Below, one piece after another: positions 1 through 10,000 of a stretch of 24,822 bases of DNA. The notes under the pieces are model-generated. The model ran no database searches. It was not told where the DNA came from and saw only the letters and a list, made by a program, of their open reading frames with translations. The stretch comes from Desulfarculales bacterium UBA702 (GTDB lineage Bacteria; Desulfobacterota; Syntrophobacteria; Syntrophobacterales; Syntrophobacteraceae). The translations under genes were made by a program, and so were the position numbers. Where the stretch lies: positions 1 through 24,822 of the forward strand of contig DBMI01000046.1 of assembly GCA_002298165.1 (NCBI GenBank), given 5' to 3'. Numbering within the stretch: position 1 is the stretch's first letter; each line of letters starts with the position of its first letter.

Positions 1-60
1 CACGGGATAAGGTGTCCGGTCGAATGGATTTATCAGGCAGGTTTAGCACCCCTTACAGGG

Positions 61-120
61 CGGCGACGCCTCGGTGAACTGCCGACCGTTTGTAAATTTA
101 CAGTAAGTTCCGAGGCGCCG
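61..120. repeat. Imperfect long inverted repeat downstream of the PilZ-like gene
   Basis: The left arm holds CGGC (61-64), GCCTCG (68-73) and GAACT (76-80). These pair in order with GCCG (117-120), CGAGGC (111-116) and AGTTC (106-110), leaving short bulges. The loop contains a perfect 12-base palindrome TGTAAATTTACA (91-102). It lies just past the stop of the minus-strand gene ending at 133, but no T-run follows on either strand, so a classical terminator is not supported. Nothing else was seen in bases 1-132. Confidence 0.5.
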
Positions 121-132
121 TCAACCGTTTTA

Positions 133-1170
133 CTATGCGAAAGCACACTGCCGAATGTTGCGAGACTGCTCAATCTGCTGGATGACACTGCTATAATGCT
201 CGAACTGGATTTCGAAAACTTCGTCTTCAAAAACTCCAGGCATCAAAAGGTGTTTTAAAGACAAAAAGTGGTTATGCAAAAGATACAATTCCGGCAGAAT
301 TTCGGTCGAAGAGCACGAGTCATCGTTTTTGAAGAGAACTGAACTAAAGATTACAAAGATGACCTCTCCTTTAGTCAAAACTCTATCCTCATGCATTCCT
401 ATCACCCCACACCCGAGTTCATAATAGGGCTTCATGTAATTGCGCAATGCAATTCGTTGATTTACATCGAATTCTTTTCCCGTATTCTGGGCCAGCTGAT
501 AAGCACTCGAATAGGAACCGAAAGAAGTAGCCGCATTTGCTGACTTTTGCTCGTAATTACCTGGCCCGATAGAAGAATTCAACCTGGCGATTGCTTCCAA
601 AAATTTCAATCTCAATCCATAAAGAATTGAAAGAAAAATGAAAACACCGCCTTGCTTTTTGAACTCAGTTTTCAGGTTCAGATGTTCGGCCATCATAAAC
701 ACGATAAGCTGCGTGTTAAGACCAGAAATGTAGTTTGTGAGAAATTCATCGGAGTCTATTCGATTTTTAAAAAGAAAGCCGGCACGACTCGCAGCCCCAC
801 ATTGCTTCCACCACTTGAGTTGCACCAGGATACGGTGGCTCTGAATTTCGAGATAAAGCGAGCTTCTTTGCACCATTTGAAAGTCATTGTGGTCCAACTG
901 AAGCTGAACTCCACTTTCAGAGAAATCGACAATATGTACCATTGCTTTTTGGACGGCATCCCTGCACTCTTCAGGGTATGGCTGCATAATCAGAGTCCCA
1001 TCAATGTTGTCTAATCCCAGTTGCCCTGCAAGAGCTGTAAGAGTTGGAAAGCGAGGGAATCTTCTCCTCTCGCTTGAAGGTCTAAATTTCACGAATGATT
1101 CAACCATCTCACGAAAGCTCTGTTCATCGGTCATTTCCAGGCAACAGGGTTTCTCAACTTGATCGGTCAC
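133..1170 (-). CDS. PilZ-like domain protein with unknown C-terminal half
   Basis: The first half carries the two signature motifs of the c-di-GMP-binding PilZ domain: RRFPR (RxxxR, residues 36-40) and DFSESG ([D/N]xSxxG, residues 82-87), followed by beta-strand-like sequence to about residue 135. The spacing between the motifs is longer than usual. The remaining ~210 residues are mostly helical in character and I recognise no family. I chose the GTG start at 1170 because GGAGG lies six bases upstream; an ATG at 1242 in the same frame would add 24 residues but has no clear ribosome-binding site. The gene is last in the minus-strand run and is visibly richer in A+T than the alpha-2-macroglobulin and chemotaxis genes, which hints at separate ancestry. 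Role inferred: a c-di-GMP effector. Ligand binding is not shown, and a degenerate PilZ is possible. Confidence 0.7.
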   Translation of the reverse strand: MTDQVEKPCCLEMTDEQSFREMVESFVKFRPSSERRRFPRFPTLTALAGQLGLDNIDGTLIMQPYPEECRDAVQKAMVHIVDFSESGVQLQLDHNDFQMVQRSSLYLEIQSHRILVQLKWWKQCGAASRAGFLFKNRIDSDEFLTNYISGLNTQLIVFMMAEHLNLKTEFKKQGGVFIFLSILYGLRLKFLEAIARLNSSIGPGNYEQKSANAATSFGSYSSAYQLAQNTGKEFDVNQRIALRNYMKPYYELGCGVIGMHEDRVLTKGEVIFVIFSSVLFKNDDSCSSTEILPELYLLHNHFLSLKHLLMPGVFEDEVFEIQFEHYSSVIQQIEQSRNIRQCAFA

Positions 1171-1579
1171 GGAGATCCTCCAACATGAGGCATTTAATTC
1201 GAAATAGTCGTTGTTTACCTGTTCGTTGCTTCCGGCACGCATTACTCATTTTATTGATCTGATCAAACCCATTTAGTTTAACCAGTTCTTCAGCTGCCAG
1301 GCGAAATGCTCCCATTAGTCCACCCAACGCAGGCTTAGTGAAAATTCAAAGTTTATAGTTGATTCGGTATTTATTAGAATATCGGTAGAATCACGAATGA
1401 CTTTAATCAACTTCCACGAATACTAAACGAGAAGAAGTCTCAAATTGCATGTTGATACTGCAAGACTCAAGTAATTCGTAGAATTACAGAGTGGACCGAA
1501 AAGGACGCAGTAAGGGGTTTCTCACCAGAATGGCAAGTTGGTCACGAAGGGGAGGTCTGTCGCTTTCCTTTTGTTGCGG
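1171..1579. other. Non-coding gap between the DUF1259 gene and the PilZ-like gene
   Basis: About 400 bases without a convincing reading frame. It is AT-rich, like the PilZ-like gene it precedes, and probably holds that gene's promoter, but I see no clear -35/-10 pair. The only structure noted is a small perfect inverted repeat at 1471-1487. Confidence 0.5.
1471..1487. repeat. Perfect 7-bp inverted repeat, 3-base spacer
   Basis: GTAATTC-gta-GAATTAC, about 300 bases upstream of the PilZ-like gene start. It could be an operator for a dimeric regulator or simply a small AT-rich hairpin. No T-run follows. Confidence 0.35.
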
Positions 1580-2515
1580 CTACCCGGTCTTTTGGGTGTG
1601 GCCGGTTCTATCCAACGCTGCCTTGAGGCCGCCTGCGAGCTTATCGGCAGGCCCGACGCCCCAGTAGTGAAGAAAGAATATTCGGGGAGTTTCCATTACC
1701 ATGTGGTTATGCAATGCCACGACCTCTATTCCGCTTCTTGAAAGCTCCGCTATGACCGCCGGCACCTCGTCCGAAAGCATGGCGAAATCCCCTGCAACCG
1801 CCGCCCGGTCATTCGTGCCCTGAAAAGCTGCCCAAGTGTTAAATCCCATAAAACTGCTCACTTCATATCCATGATCGACCAGTTTTACGTCTGGACGGGC
1901 AAATGTCATCTTCAAAACACCTCCCGAGAGTTCCCCTTTTTGTCCAAGCAACGATTCGATTTTGGATTGATCTATAGAGTTCTCGACCGCAACATTCTCA
2001 GCCTTGTCCGCATCATGATGCCTCAGATCCGCGACTTTTGCGATAACCGCATGCGCTCCTTTGGCCATCTCCTCCACCCGCCCCATCCCGTGAATATGCA
2101 TGTACATGACCTTCCGGCTGTCTCTTACAAAATGATTGTGCAGACCGGTTACGCTCAGACCGTTCTCGATCGCCGTCATTTCAACCGCGCCGATCTCGTT
2201 TTCAAGAAGCACGATATCGCCCATCATCATGATCCCATGCGGGCCGTTTTTGAAATCGATCCAGGTGCTAAGCCCCATCGGCGGCGTGATCCTAAAGCCA
2301 TCGACCATTACGGAGAGTTCCTTCTGCGGAATGGTGATCTTGTATTCATCACCTTTTGCAGCCCCCTTCATTCCCATGATATCGTCGATTATCCTGGCAT
2401 CGGGTCCCTGCCCCTGCACCTCCATGTTCTTTTTTTCAACAGTTTCAGCTTTACCTATGTCTGCCGTTGTAAAACAAAATCCCAGGATTACTGCCAAAAC
2501 TACTCTCATCATCAT
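1580..2515 (-). CDS. Secreted protein with two DUF1259 (LppY/LpqO-type) repeats
   Basis: A 311-residue protein with an N-terminal signal peptide (MMMRVV, then a hydrophobic stretch, cleavage near residue 23). It contains two copies of the same ~110-residue unit. Each has a G(L/F)(S/N)TW-type segment, an LHNH motif (residues 125-129 and 268-272) and a following H-containing strand (MHIHGMG at 139-145, FLHYWGVG at 281-288). This is the pattern of the DUF1259 family, which includes mycobacterial LppY and LpqO; its biochemical function is unknown to me. The repeated histidines could bind metal, but that is inference. I chose the ATG at 2515 because AAAGGG lies about nine bases upstream and the signal peptide then begins the protein; in-frame ATGs exist upstream to 2617. 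The gene lies 138 bases downstream of the MFS gene on the same strand. Confidence 0.8.
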   Translation of the reverse strand: MMMRVVLAVILGFCFTTADIGKAETVEKKNMEVQGQGPDARIIDDIMGMKGAAKGDEYKITIPQKELSVMVDGFRITPPMGLSTWIDFKNGPHGIMMMGDIVLLENEIGAVEMTAIENGLSVTGLHNHFVRDSRKVMYMHIHGMGRVEEMAKGAHAVIAKVADLRHHDADKAENVAVENSIDQSKIESLLGQKGELSGGVLKMTFARPDVKLVDHGYEVSSFMGFNTWAAFQGTNDRAAVAGDFAMLSDEVPAVIAELSRSGIEVVALHNHMVMETPRIFFLHYWGVGPADKLAGGLKAALDRTGHTQKTG

Positions 2516-2653
2516 CGCTCTTACCCTTTCATAATTATTCATGACCAAACTGGTTGGCCTTGTAAAAAATGTAATCACCGCAAAAAATAAGTTTTGGACA
2601 GTAAGGCTGGTCATCAATGAAAGGGCGTATAGACGAAAACCTTGGGCAGGAAT

Positions 2654-3895
2654 TTACCGCTGATTAGCTTCCTCCGGCGGAGGATTCTTACTAAAGCTGC
2701 GATATAGCAGCAAATCGTAGACGATCTTCAAACCACCGCTGATGAAAAACGGAAAGCTGGCAAAAAGAGCACCGGCGCCAAGCAGCGGACCGGCAATGAG
2801 GGGCGATACCGAAGCTCCCACAGTTCTTGCGATTCCGGTGATCCCGGCCGCGGCAGAGCGCTCATCCGGTCTTACCACCGCCATTACGTATGATTGTCGG
2901 GTGGGCACATCCATCTGTGATATGCTGAAGCGCAGAAGGAGCATGATTACTGCCAGATTGAGAGTCGGCATGAGCGGCACCAGTATGAGAAGAACATTGG
3001 ACGGAATATGGGTATAAACCATAGTTGGGATAAGCCCGATTTTCGCCGCTATCCGCGCCGCCGACAAAGCTGAAATTCCTGCCAAAACATTTGCTCCGAA
3101 AAAGAGAGCCCCAAGCGCTGCAGGTTCCATCCCGAAGCGAACGAAAAACCAGTATGCAACGATGCTTTGCAACACGAACCCACCTGCAAAAGCATCCAGC
3201 GAAAAAAGCGCGGAGAGCTTTAATACCACTTTACCTGACTGATGCAGGCCAAATCTCTTCTTGAATTCTTCTGAAATTTCGCATGGATCAATCTCTGGTG
3301 CCTCAACTTCATTTGATAAACGTATAAAAAGAACAGCCAGTAAGGCTCCAATGGCCATATACCCTACAATAATAGTACGGTAAGAATCTATCGGAGCAAA
3401 GCCGGCTTTTTGCAACCCATGAGCGAGCATCCCCGAAACCAGGGCGCCTGTTGCGGTTGTAAAAGACCCAGCAAGATTATACCAGGCAAATACCCCTGTC
3501 CGCCTGTCATCGGGGACTATACTGGACAGAGCCGACTGCTCGACAGAAAGAAATGGACCGACCTCATATCCACTGGGACTGATTACACCTATTGTGGCAC
3601 CAAGCAGGAGCACCCAGAAATTGGATGAAAGCGCAAAAAGCACTCCGCCAAATACCATCAACGCGGCTCCTACCACCAGCATTCTTCGTCTTCCAGTGCA
3701 GTCCGCCCGGGTGGTGAGCCAGAGAGATATAAGGGTATCTCCAACCAGAGTGAGGCTCAACAACACCCCTATTCGCGTTTCGCTAAGGCCGATCAGCGAC
3801 AGATAAAGCAGCAAAATTACGGAGAGCGCCCCGTAGGCAAATAGTCTCAGCATGCGCGTGGCAAAAAGGATTGAAATATCGGTGGGCTTTTTCAC
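2654..3895 (-). CDS. Major facilitator superfamily transporter
   Basis: A 413-residue, strongly hydrophobic protein with about 12 predicted membrane segments in two halves separated by a charged loop around residues 195-220, the usual MFS layout and length. A motif-A-like loop (D65 with G68-R69-R70-R71) follows the second membrane segment. The substrate cannot be told from sequence; efflux is as likely as uptake. The start is a GTG at 3895 that overlaps the stop of the upstream L,D-transpeptidase gene as GTGA, with no clear ribosome-binding site of its own, so translation is probably coupled. An ATG at 3853 is a less likely alternative because it would remove most of the first helix's lead-in. 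The coupling suggests a role connected with the envelope, but this is inference. Confidence 0.88.
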   Translation of the reverse strand: MKKPTDISILFATRMLRLFAYGALSVILLLYLSLIGLSETRIGVLLSLTLVGDTLISLWLTTRADCTGRRRMLVVGAALMVFGGVLFALSSNFWVLLLGATIGVISPSGYEVGPFLSVEQSALSSIVPDDRRTGVFAWYNLAGSFTTATGALVSGMLAHGLQKAGFAPIDSYRTIIVGYMAIGALLAVLFIRLSNEVEAPEIDPCEISEEFKKRFGLHQSGKVVLKLSALFSLDAFAGGFVLQSIVAYWFFVRFGMEPAALGALFFGANVLAGISALSAARIAAKIGLIPTMVYTHIPSNVLLILVPLMPTLNLAVIMLLLRFSISQMDVPTRQSYVMAVVRPDERSAAAGITGIARTVGASVSPLIAGPLLGAGALFASFPFFISGGLKIVYDLLLYRSFSKNPPPEEANQR

Positions 3896-4686
3896 AAACG
3901 GTCTGTGGACCGCAAACAGGCGGATGTGAAAGGAGTGCAGTTAGAACTTTTTTGGGCTATGAGCACAGGTACTTGGTCCAGCGAATCCACTATAATTACC
4001 GGTGCGCCGGGTGCTGCCCAGTCGAAAAGCCTCGTTGCGGGAGCAAGCGGAAGATTAACACAGCCATGCGAGCAATAGCCCCCCGTGATGTCGCCCGCGT
4101 GAATCCATACAGCTTCATATATGCGCAGCGCAAAAGGCATCGGGGAAGGTTCTCCGTACGCATTCTTATAGCTTCTGGATATATGCTCTTTGTCTTTCTC
4201 CTTAACCGAGTAGACGCCAACACTCGTCAATTCATCGCTCTTACCTACGCAGATATAGCTATCCCCCGCAAGCCTCCCGTATTCGTACCATCCGATAAAC
4301 GGGATATCCTTTACTATAAGTATGTATTGCGGGAAATTTCGGAATTCCGGTATGTATCCCGGCATAGGAGTCCAAGTCTTGAAAGCAGTGAAATCATTTG
4401 GCACCTTGATTGGCCTGCCTGCTTTTATGTCCTCCTCGATATAATCGAAATCTCTAGCGTTAAGCCTTGCGAGAAGCCGCCTGGCTATGCTCGGACTAAT
4501 ATCCATGTCCCTCTTGCCCAGCCGTTCGATTTCCCGGGGACTGATTGTCCTGAAAGTCCAACCATCAGGCCGAATTGCAGGACCGGAAGATGCTCTTCCC
4601 GTTGAAGAGCAACCAAATGAAAGGCAGGCTACTGTAATCAACATCAGTATAATCGTGGAGCAAAATAACTTTTCATTAAGATTCAT
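3892..4686 (-). CDS. L,D-transpeptidase (YkuD / ErfK-YbiS family)
   Basis: This 264-residue exported enzyme carries the YkuD signature: a conserved His (about H196) followed by SHGCVN with the catalytic Cys at about residue 209. Family members form 3-3 cross-links in peptidoglycan or attach proteins such as Braun lipoprotein to it, acting in the periplasm. The N-terminus is a typical export signal; Cys residues end it in contexts resembling a lipobox (TVAC, SFGC), but neither is canonical, so a lipoprotein anchor is uncertain. The ATG at 4686 has AGGA about nine bases upstream; a further in-frame start at 4725 gives an N-terminus that looks less like a signal peptide. The gene begins 119 bases after pbpC and overlaps the MFS gene, so it probably belongs to the envelope operon. 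Confidence 0.88.
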   Translation of the reverse strand: MNLNEKLFCSTIILMLITVACLSFGCSSTGRASSGPAIRPDGWTFRTISPREIERLGKRDMDISPSIARRLLARLNARDFDYIEEDIKAGRPIKVPNDFTAFKTWTPMPGYIPEFRNFPQYILIVKDIPFIGWYEYGRLAGDSYICVGKSDELTSVGVYSVKEKDKEHISRSYKNAYGEPSPMPFALRIYEAVWIHAGDITGGYCSHGCVNLPLAPATRLFDWAAPGAPVIIVDSLDQVPVLIAQKSSNCTPFTSACLRSTDRL

Positions 4687-4805
4687 ACTGCAGGTCCTAT
4701 GTATCCTGGAGATAAGATAAAGCATGATTGCCTGCTTTAAAGGCTTGTATAAAAGGATGTTCCGGTGATGAGACAGCTTCTCAAGGATTAATGTGCGATA
4801 GTAGG

Positions 4806-7046
4806 CTATTTAACCGTGAAGCTCACTTCCGGCGTTTCGGCGGACTGTCCATCGCCACTTCGCCAAAACCTTGCTTTTACCAGGTGAGTTCCTCTCGAGA
4901 GGGGCCACAGGAACTTTGGCCCGGTGGTCCTTCCGGCTACTTCGCCATCAAGGATCCACTCGACCTTCGATACAGCTGTATCCTTTGGAAGTTTAAAGGC
5001 CAGTGCCTGAGACTGCATTGGGATACGGGGATCGATCACAATCTGGAGTCCATCCACAGGTTGTAACAGCCTGACGGAGTCGCCTTCTTCGGGTCTGTTC
5101 AGCGCGGCGGCTTTTAAGGAATGGCTGTGGCAGGAACAAACATCAATTGGGCAATTTCGATCATCGAATACTTCCGTTATTTTCGGGCAATCGGGTTTGG
5201 GGAGAAGTCCGCTAACGGCACACACATCTATCTTTTTAAGCCCTTCGGTGGTTTTGAGGGCAGGCGGGTCAGTGTAGCGGTTCAGCTCGGCAAACACAGA
5301 CCTCAGCACGAGGGCCGGTCCAATTGCTCCGGTAATTCCCCGTGTCGGTTTCCGGTCAAGGTTTCCCATCCATACCCCCACCGTTAGCCTGTCAGTGTAC
5401 CCCACCGCCCAGCAGTCCTTGTGGTCAGTCGAGGTTCCGGTTTTGACGGCGGTCTGGACTGGAAATCTCAGAAGATGCCCCTCTCCGAATTCCAACCGGC
5501 GGGACTGCGGGTCCGAGAGAATGTCCGTGATAAGGGCAGTTGACTTTTCGTCCATGACCCTTCGCGATTCCCTCTGCGGATCGTGTGTTTCTGATAACAC
5601 CCTCAGATTTCGAAATTCACCGTGGCGCGCAAGAACCGAGTAGGCCTGCACAAGCTCGAAGAGGCTCACTTCGCCGTCGCCAAGCGCAAGCCCCTGCCCG
5701 TAGAAGTCTGCGGATTGGCTCAGGCTGCGAATCCCGAGCAGATGAAGCCATTCGAGAAACCGTCCGGTTCCGGTGAACTGAATCGTCCTGACCGCCGGGG
5801 TATTAAGCGAATTCCCCAGCGCCTCTCGCAGCCGGAGCGGACCGTAGTGGGTCCTGCTGTAGTTACGGAAGCTATGTAATCCCGATCGCACCGGTTGGGC
5901 GAGTGGGGAATCATCGATGAGGGTTGCCGGACCCCATCCCATTTCTATTGCAAGAGCATAGAGAAAGGGTTTGAGACTGGATCCCGGTTGCCTGGGAATA
6001 GTGACGGCATCCATCCATCCGCTCGCATCCGCGCCCCCAAGGCTCCCGCTGGCCCAGGCCAGAACTTCTCCCGTTGGATTATCCACAACGAGGACCGCTC
6101 CGTTCCTGACTTCGCTTGATCTCAGGTTTTCAAGGCGGCTGCCCAGAATGTGACTTACCTTTTCCTGAATATCTCCATCCAGGGTGCTTGTCAGCGTGCC
6201 GCTCTGCACGAGTACTTCCGGGGTTGTCGATTTTAAAATATTTTGGACGAAATGAGTCGCTTCGATGACCCGGTTCGATCTGGCAAACGCGAATCCACCG
6301 CCCACAGCGGCATTATACTCATCAAGGCTTAGCATGCCGCAGTCCCGCAAATGGGCTGCAAGCCTGGCGACGCTCCTCTCGAGGGTTTTCGGGGCTCGAC
6401 GCAGGTCCATGCTGGACGGAGCACGTACAAGTACGACCAGACAAAGGATTTCTCTGGCATTTAAGGTATCCAGGTCCCTGTTGAAATAGAATTTTGCCGC
6501 CTCGGCCACCCCGCGCCGCTGGTGCCCGTAGGGAACCTGATTCAAGTAAAATTCAAGGATCTCGCTTTTAGTAAATCGCTTTTCAAGGCTGGCCGCTTCG
6601 AATCCTTCCAGCCATCGTGACCAGACGGTGCGCGGCCTGGGGTGGAACATCCTGACGACCTGCTCGGTGATAGTGCTCGCCCCGCGAACCGACCGCAACG
6701 CTCGGACATTTTGCAAAAGCGCATGAAATCGTGCCGGCCAGTCTACCCCGCCGTGAGCATAGAACCGCCTGTCCTCGGATTCCATGAACGCCAGGCGAAG
6801 CAGGTCGGGAAATTCATGGAGCGGCTTTATAAAAGTGTTCCACCGGTTAACATAGGTTATCGATAGAAAAATTCCATTACGGTCCACGACGGAGGGTTTG
6901 CGGATTTCGGAATGCCCTATGTCAAGGGATTCGGGCACAGCCTGCAGGTCCCGGAGAGTTTTCCACGAAAGGACCGCGGAAAAGCTCCCCAGGAGAAAAA
7001 AACAAATCATCGAAAGCCGAATAAGCGGCAACTTTATTCTGGCCAT
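4806..7046 (-). CDS. pbpC: Penicillin-binding protein 1C (bifunctional glycosyltransferase/transpeptidase)
   Basis: 746 residues with the full PBP1C layout. An N-terminal membrane anchor (about 8-28) is followed by a GT51 glycosyltransferase with EDRRFYAHGG (catalytic Glu E91), RGASTITEQ (121-129), EKRFTKSEILEFYLNQVPYG (155-174) and RRGVAEAAKFYF (177-188). The transpeptidase has SSLK (S356), SLN (413-415) and KTG (535-537). A C-terminal beta-rich domain of about 90 residues matches the family's BiPBP_C domain. All catalytic motifs are intact. The protein polymerises and cross-links peptidoglycan at the inner membrane's outer face. Its start lies one base after the stop of the alpha-2-macroglobulin gene, the same arrangement as yfhM-pbpC in E. 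coli, so the two are almost certainly co-translated. Confidence 0.96.
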   Translation of the reverse strand: MARIKLPLIRLSMICFFLLGSFSAVLSWKTLRDLQAVPESLDIGHSEIRKPSVVDRNGIFLSITYVNRWNTFIKPLHEFPDLLRLAFMESEDRRFYAHGGVDWPARFHALLQNVRALRSVRGASTITEQVVRMFHPRPRTVWSRWLEGFEAASLEKRFTKSEILEFYLNQVPYGHQRRGVAEAAKFYFNRDLDTLNAREILCLVVLVRAPSSMDLRRAPKTLERSVARLAAHLRDCGMLSLDEYNAAVGGGFAFARSNRVIEATHFVQNILKSTTPEVLVQSGTLTSTLDGDIQEKVSHILGSRLENLRSSEVRNGAVLVVDNPTGEVLAWASGSLGGADASGWMDAVTIPRQPGSSLKPFLYALAIEMGWGPATLIDDSPLAQPVRSGLHSFRNYSRTHYGPLRLREALGNSLNTPAVRTIQFTGTGRFLEWLHLLGIRSLSQSADFYGQGLALGDGEVSLFELVQAYSVLARHGEFRNLRVLSETHDPQRESRRVMDEKSTALITDILSDPQSRRLEFGEGHLLRFPVQTAVKTGTSTDHKDCWAVGYTDRLTVGVWMGNLDRKPTRGITGAIGPALVLRSVFAELNRYTDPPALKTTEGLKKIDVCAVSGLLPKPDCPKITEVFDDRNCPIDVCSCHSHSLKAAALNRPEEGDSVRLLQPVDGLQIVIDPRIPMQSQALAFKLPKDTAVSKVEWILDGEVAGRTTGPKFLWPLSRGTHLVKARFWRSGDGQSAETPEVSFTVK

Positions 7047-7047
7047 G

Positions 7048-10000
7048 CTACTCCGCCGTTTGCACCTTTAATTGCACCGGCGTGCTTCTTCCATAAACAT
7101 CCGGGTCGTACATTTCCTCTGCCCTGGCCGGCATCGCGTAAAAAGATCCCGGAGCAATGGCCTGGGCAGTATAGGAAAGATAATATCGTCCCGCCCCTAG
7201 CCGCTCGGAATAGAACCGGGCACTATCGTGCCGGAGTTCCTTGTGATAGAAGCTCCAGCGAGAAGCGCCGTAAGTGCGCCAATCGGAGTACCTGCCTCGA
7301 AGCGATTTGGGATCGTAAGCAGAATCGGCTTTGGCGGCATCGATTTGCGAAGCCGTGGCCAGCTCCCTGCTGACAGGCTCGAGACCGCCTGGGACGGGGT
7401 CGTCAACCACCACGAAGTATCGCTCTACCGGCAGCGAAACGAAAAGATCCACCCGGACAAGATCACCCGTTTTGATCTCCATGGGATTTTCCAGCAATAC
7501 CCACTTGCCGTCCCGCTCGACACTATATTCCCTGTGGATCTCAATCCCGGCATTTACCTCATCGGCTGATGACTCGACCGGCGCGTAAGAAAACCTGGTA
7601 GAATAATAGAGTCTCCCCTCGCCCTCTTTCTTAACCGTTACAGTAGCCTTTCGCCCCCTGTCGTTTTCCGCGGGATGATATTCCAATTCGACCGGCGGGG
7701 CTGTAAGCGAATCAAACCGTGCCTCGCCAAGAGCTTTCTGATCCAGTGAAACATTTGCAGTCAATTTTGGCTGAGAGGCTTCATATATCCCGGCATACCG
7801 CAGGGCGGCCATGGAGGCGAACACGTTTTCCTGGGTAGATGCCCAATGGCTGCGGCTTTTCCTGCCGAGGGAAATCGATCTCATCAGGCGCACAGGGATA
7901 TCCCCGGCTTCGAAAGCGGATGAATCGGGGCCTTCCAATGACAACAATGAGAGCAGAATAGCCGAGCTGTCCCTCGGACCCGATGAGAGAATGAAGCGGT
8001 AGACCGGATCGGAAGGCACCGCAAACCGGATTGTCCCGGCACTCTGGTCGGCATGGGCCAGAATGTCTTTAACCGCATCGCGGCGCATTGCACCAGCCTC
8101 CGAAACCAGTGCCGCGGCACTCAGGAAATTGGCCTTGCCGAAAAGGCTCATCTGGGGGAACTGTTTCCAGTAGCGTTCCAGATCGGCAAATTTGATTTTG
8201 CCCGACTGTGCCATAGCCAATAACGCCACCGCCCGAACGTCAGCAATGGCGGGGCCGATCTCGCTTTTCAGGTCATCACGTTTTAGAAGCTCTGTGATGT
8301 AGTTCTGGAGCTTTTCCTCAACAGGTGTGGGCGGCGCGTATCCAAGCTCCTTTAGCCAATTGAACGCAACCGCGGTGAATGCGCTTAGGTATGGACTTAC
8401 GTAATCGTCTTTGGGCGTATAAAAGGCCATTCCACCATTCGGGGCCTGAAACTCGGCTGCCATTGCGAGCATCCGGTTGGCAGCCGCGGAGCTGCCCTCC
8501 CAGATGACCTCTTTTGGCAGATAGGGTGCGAGTTTTGGAAAAGCACCCGCCATAACCGCCCTGCTGATCTTTTGTTCCCAGCATTCGTAAGGGTATTCCT
8601 TCATATATCCCACAGCGCCGTCCAGCCCTCCAAGCACAGTAGAGGCTAGAACCACGCTGACCAGACTGGCATCTGGGCGCATGTTCTCGGGAAAGGCAAT
8701 TTTCTCGGTGGCCTCGCCGGAAACAATACTGCCATGCGCTGCCGAAACCTCCTGTGGCTTGCGCTTAAGTACATTGAGGATATGACGCATGCCGTCTTTA
8801 TCCCGCTCGTCTCCCGCTTGCGCTGAAAGGGTGATCTTGCCAGGGCCGGTGGATTTGAGTGGCAATCTCACCGTATAGCGCTTGTAAGGTTCGGCGGCAA
8901 TTCTTTGGGTGATTCCAGTTCCAGCGCCCCCACCGGGCATGCCCTCAGCGGGCTCACAAGGACCTTCAGCTGTTATTCTGACTTCAATGTTCCTGGTCTC
9001 ATTTGTCCGGTTCATGAGCGAGAACCCGGCGGCAAAGGTATCACCTTCGAGCACCTGGTTGGGCATGACCGGTCGGATCTCGGTTGACTGGTTTACCTTG
9101 AAGGCAGCCTCCCCCACCCCCATGCGGTCCTCGGGAGTAACGGCCATCGCAAGAACGCGCCATCCTGTCAGATTGTCAGGAAGCTGGAATTTTACCTTTG
9201 CCTTTCCATCCGAATCGAGGCGAAGGGACGGATTCCAGTAGCTCACGAACTTGAACACCGAGCGCATGCTGAGGTCGAAACCTGCACCTGCCGCTGGACT
9301 GGCGCCCTTTTTCTCGTACTTCTCGCGCCCTACCAATTGCATAATGAGGTTGTAGTTTTGGAGGTCAAGGTCCTCCAGGTGGTAAAAACCCTGGTAAGGA
9401 TCGAACGCCAGTTTCTTCTGTTTCAAAAGATCGAATACCGCCTCATCCAGCACCGTGACGGCAATCTCAATGGGGGTGTTCTTTCCAGGTTCGGGGTTCT
9501 TTGGACGTGCTTCGAATTCGAGTTCCACCGTCTCGCGCGGTTTGTATACTTCCTTATCAGTCTTGCACTGTACCACGACTTCCTTGTACTGGTCCTTTAC
9601 CTGAAGCTTGGCATATCCCAGCCGGAAGGCAGGCTTGCCAAGATCCTCCCCGCCGGGTCCGAGAGGCTTTTCAACGCGCGGCGACATCACCATAACCGAT
9701 GCGTAAAATCCCGGCAGATAGTCCGGCAGAACGGGAATCTCTATAACTTCCGCGCTCTTTTCCAGAGTCTTTACCCAATGGTCCATGGTGCCGAAACGCT
9801 CCACCGTTATCAGCGCCTTAGCTCCCGGATAGGGATTTTGCACCAGAAACTTTGCGGTTTCTCCCACGCGGTATTCATCTTTTTCAGGGTAGATGTTCAG
9901 GAGATTTCCTTCGGGAGATTCCCAAACCACCATGCCTTTTCCGGTAACCCAGCGCTGGATCGTTGTCTGGTGGACGCGGCCCCGCGTGTCGGTCACTTTC

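Noticed and set aside
1871..2590. 239-codon open frame on the plus strand
   Set aside because: Antisense to the DUF1259 gene, which has a signal peptide and repeated motifs; the plus-strand protein has none.
3871..4605. 244-codon open frame on the plus strand
   Set aside because: Antisense to the L,D-transpeptidase, whose catalytic SHGC motif is intact.
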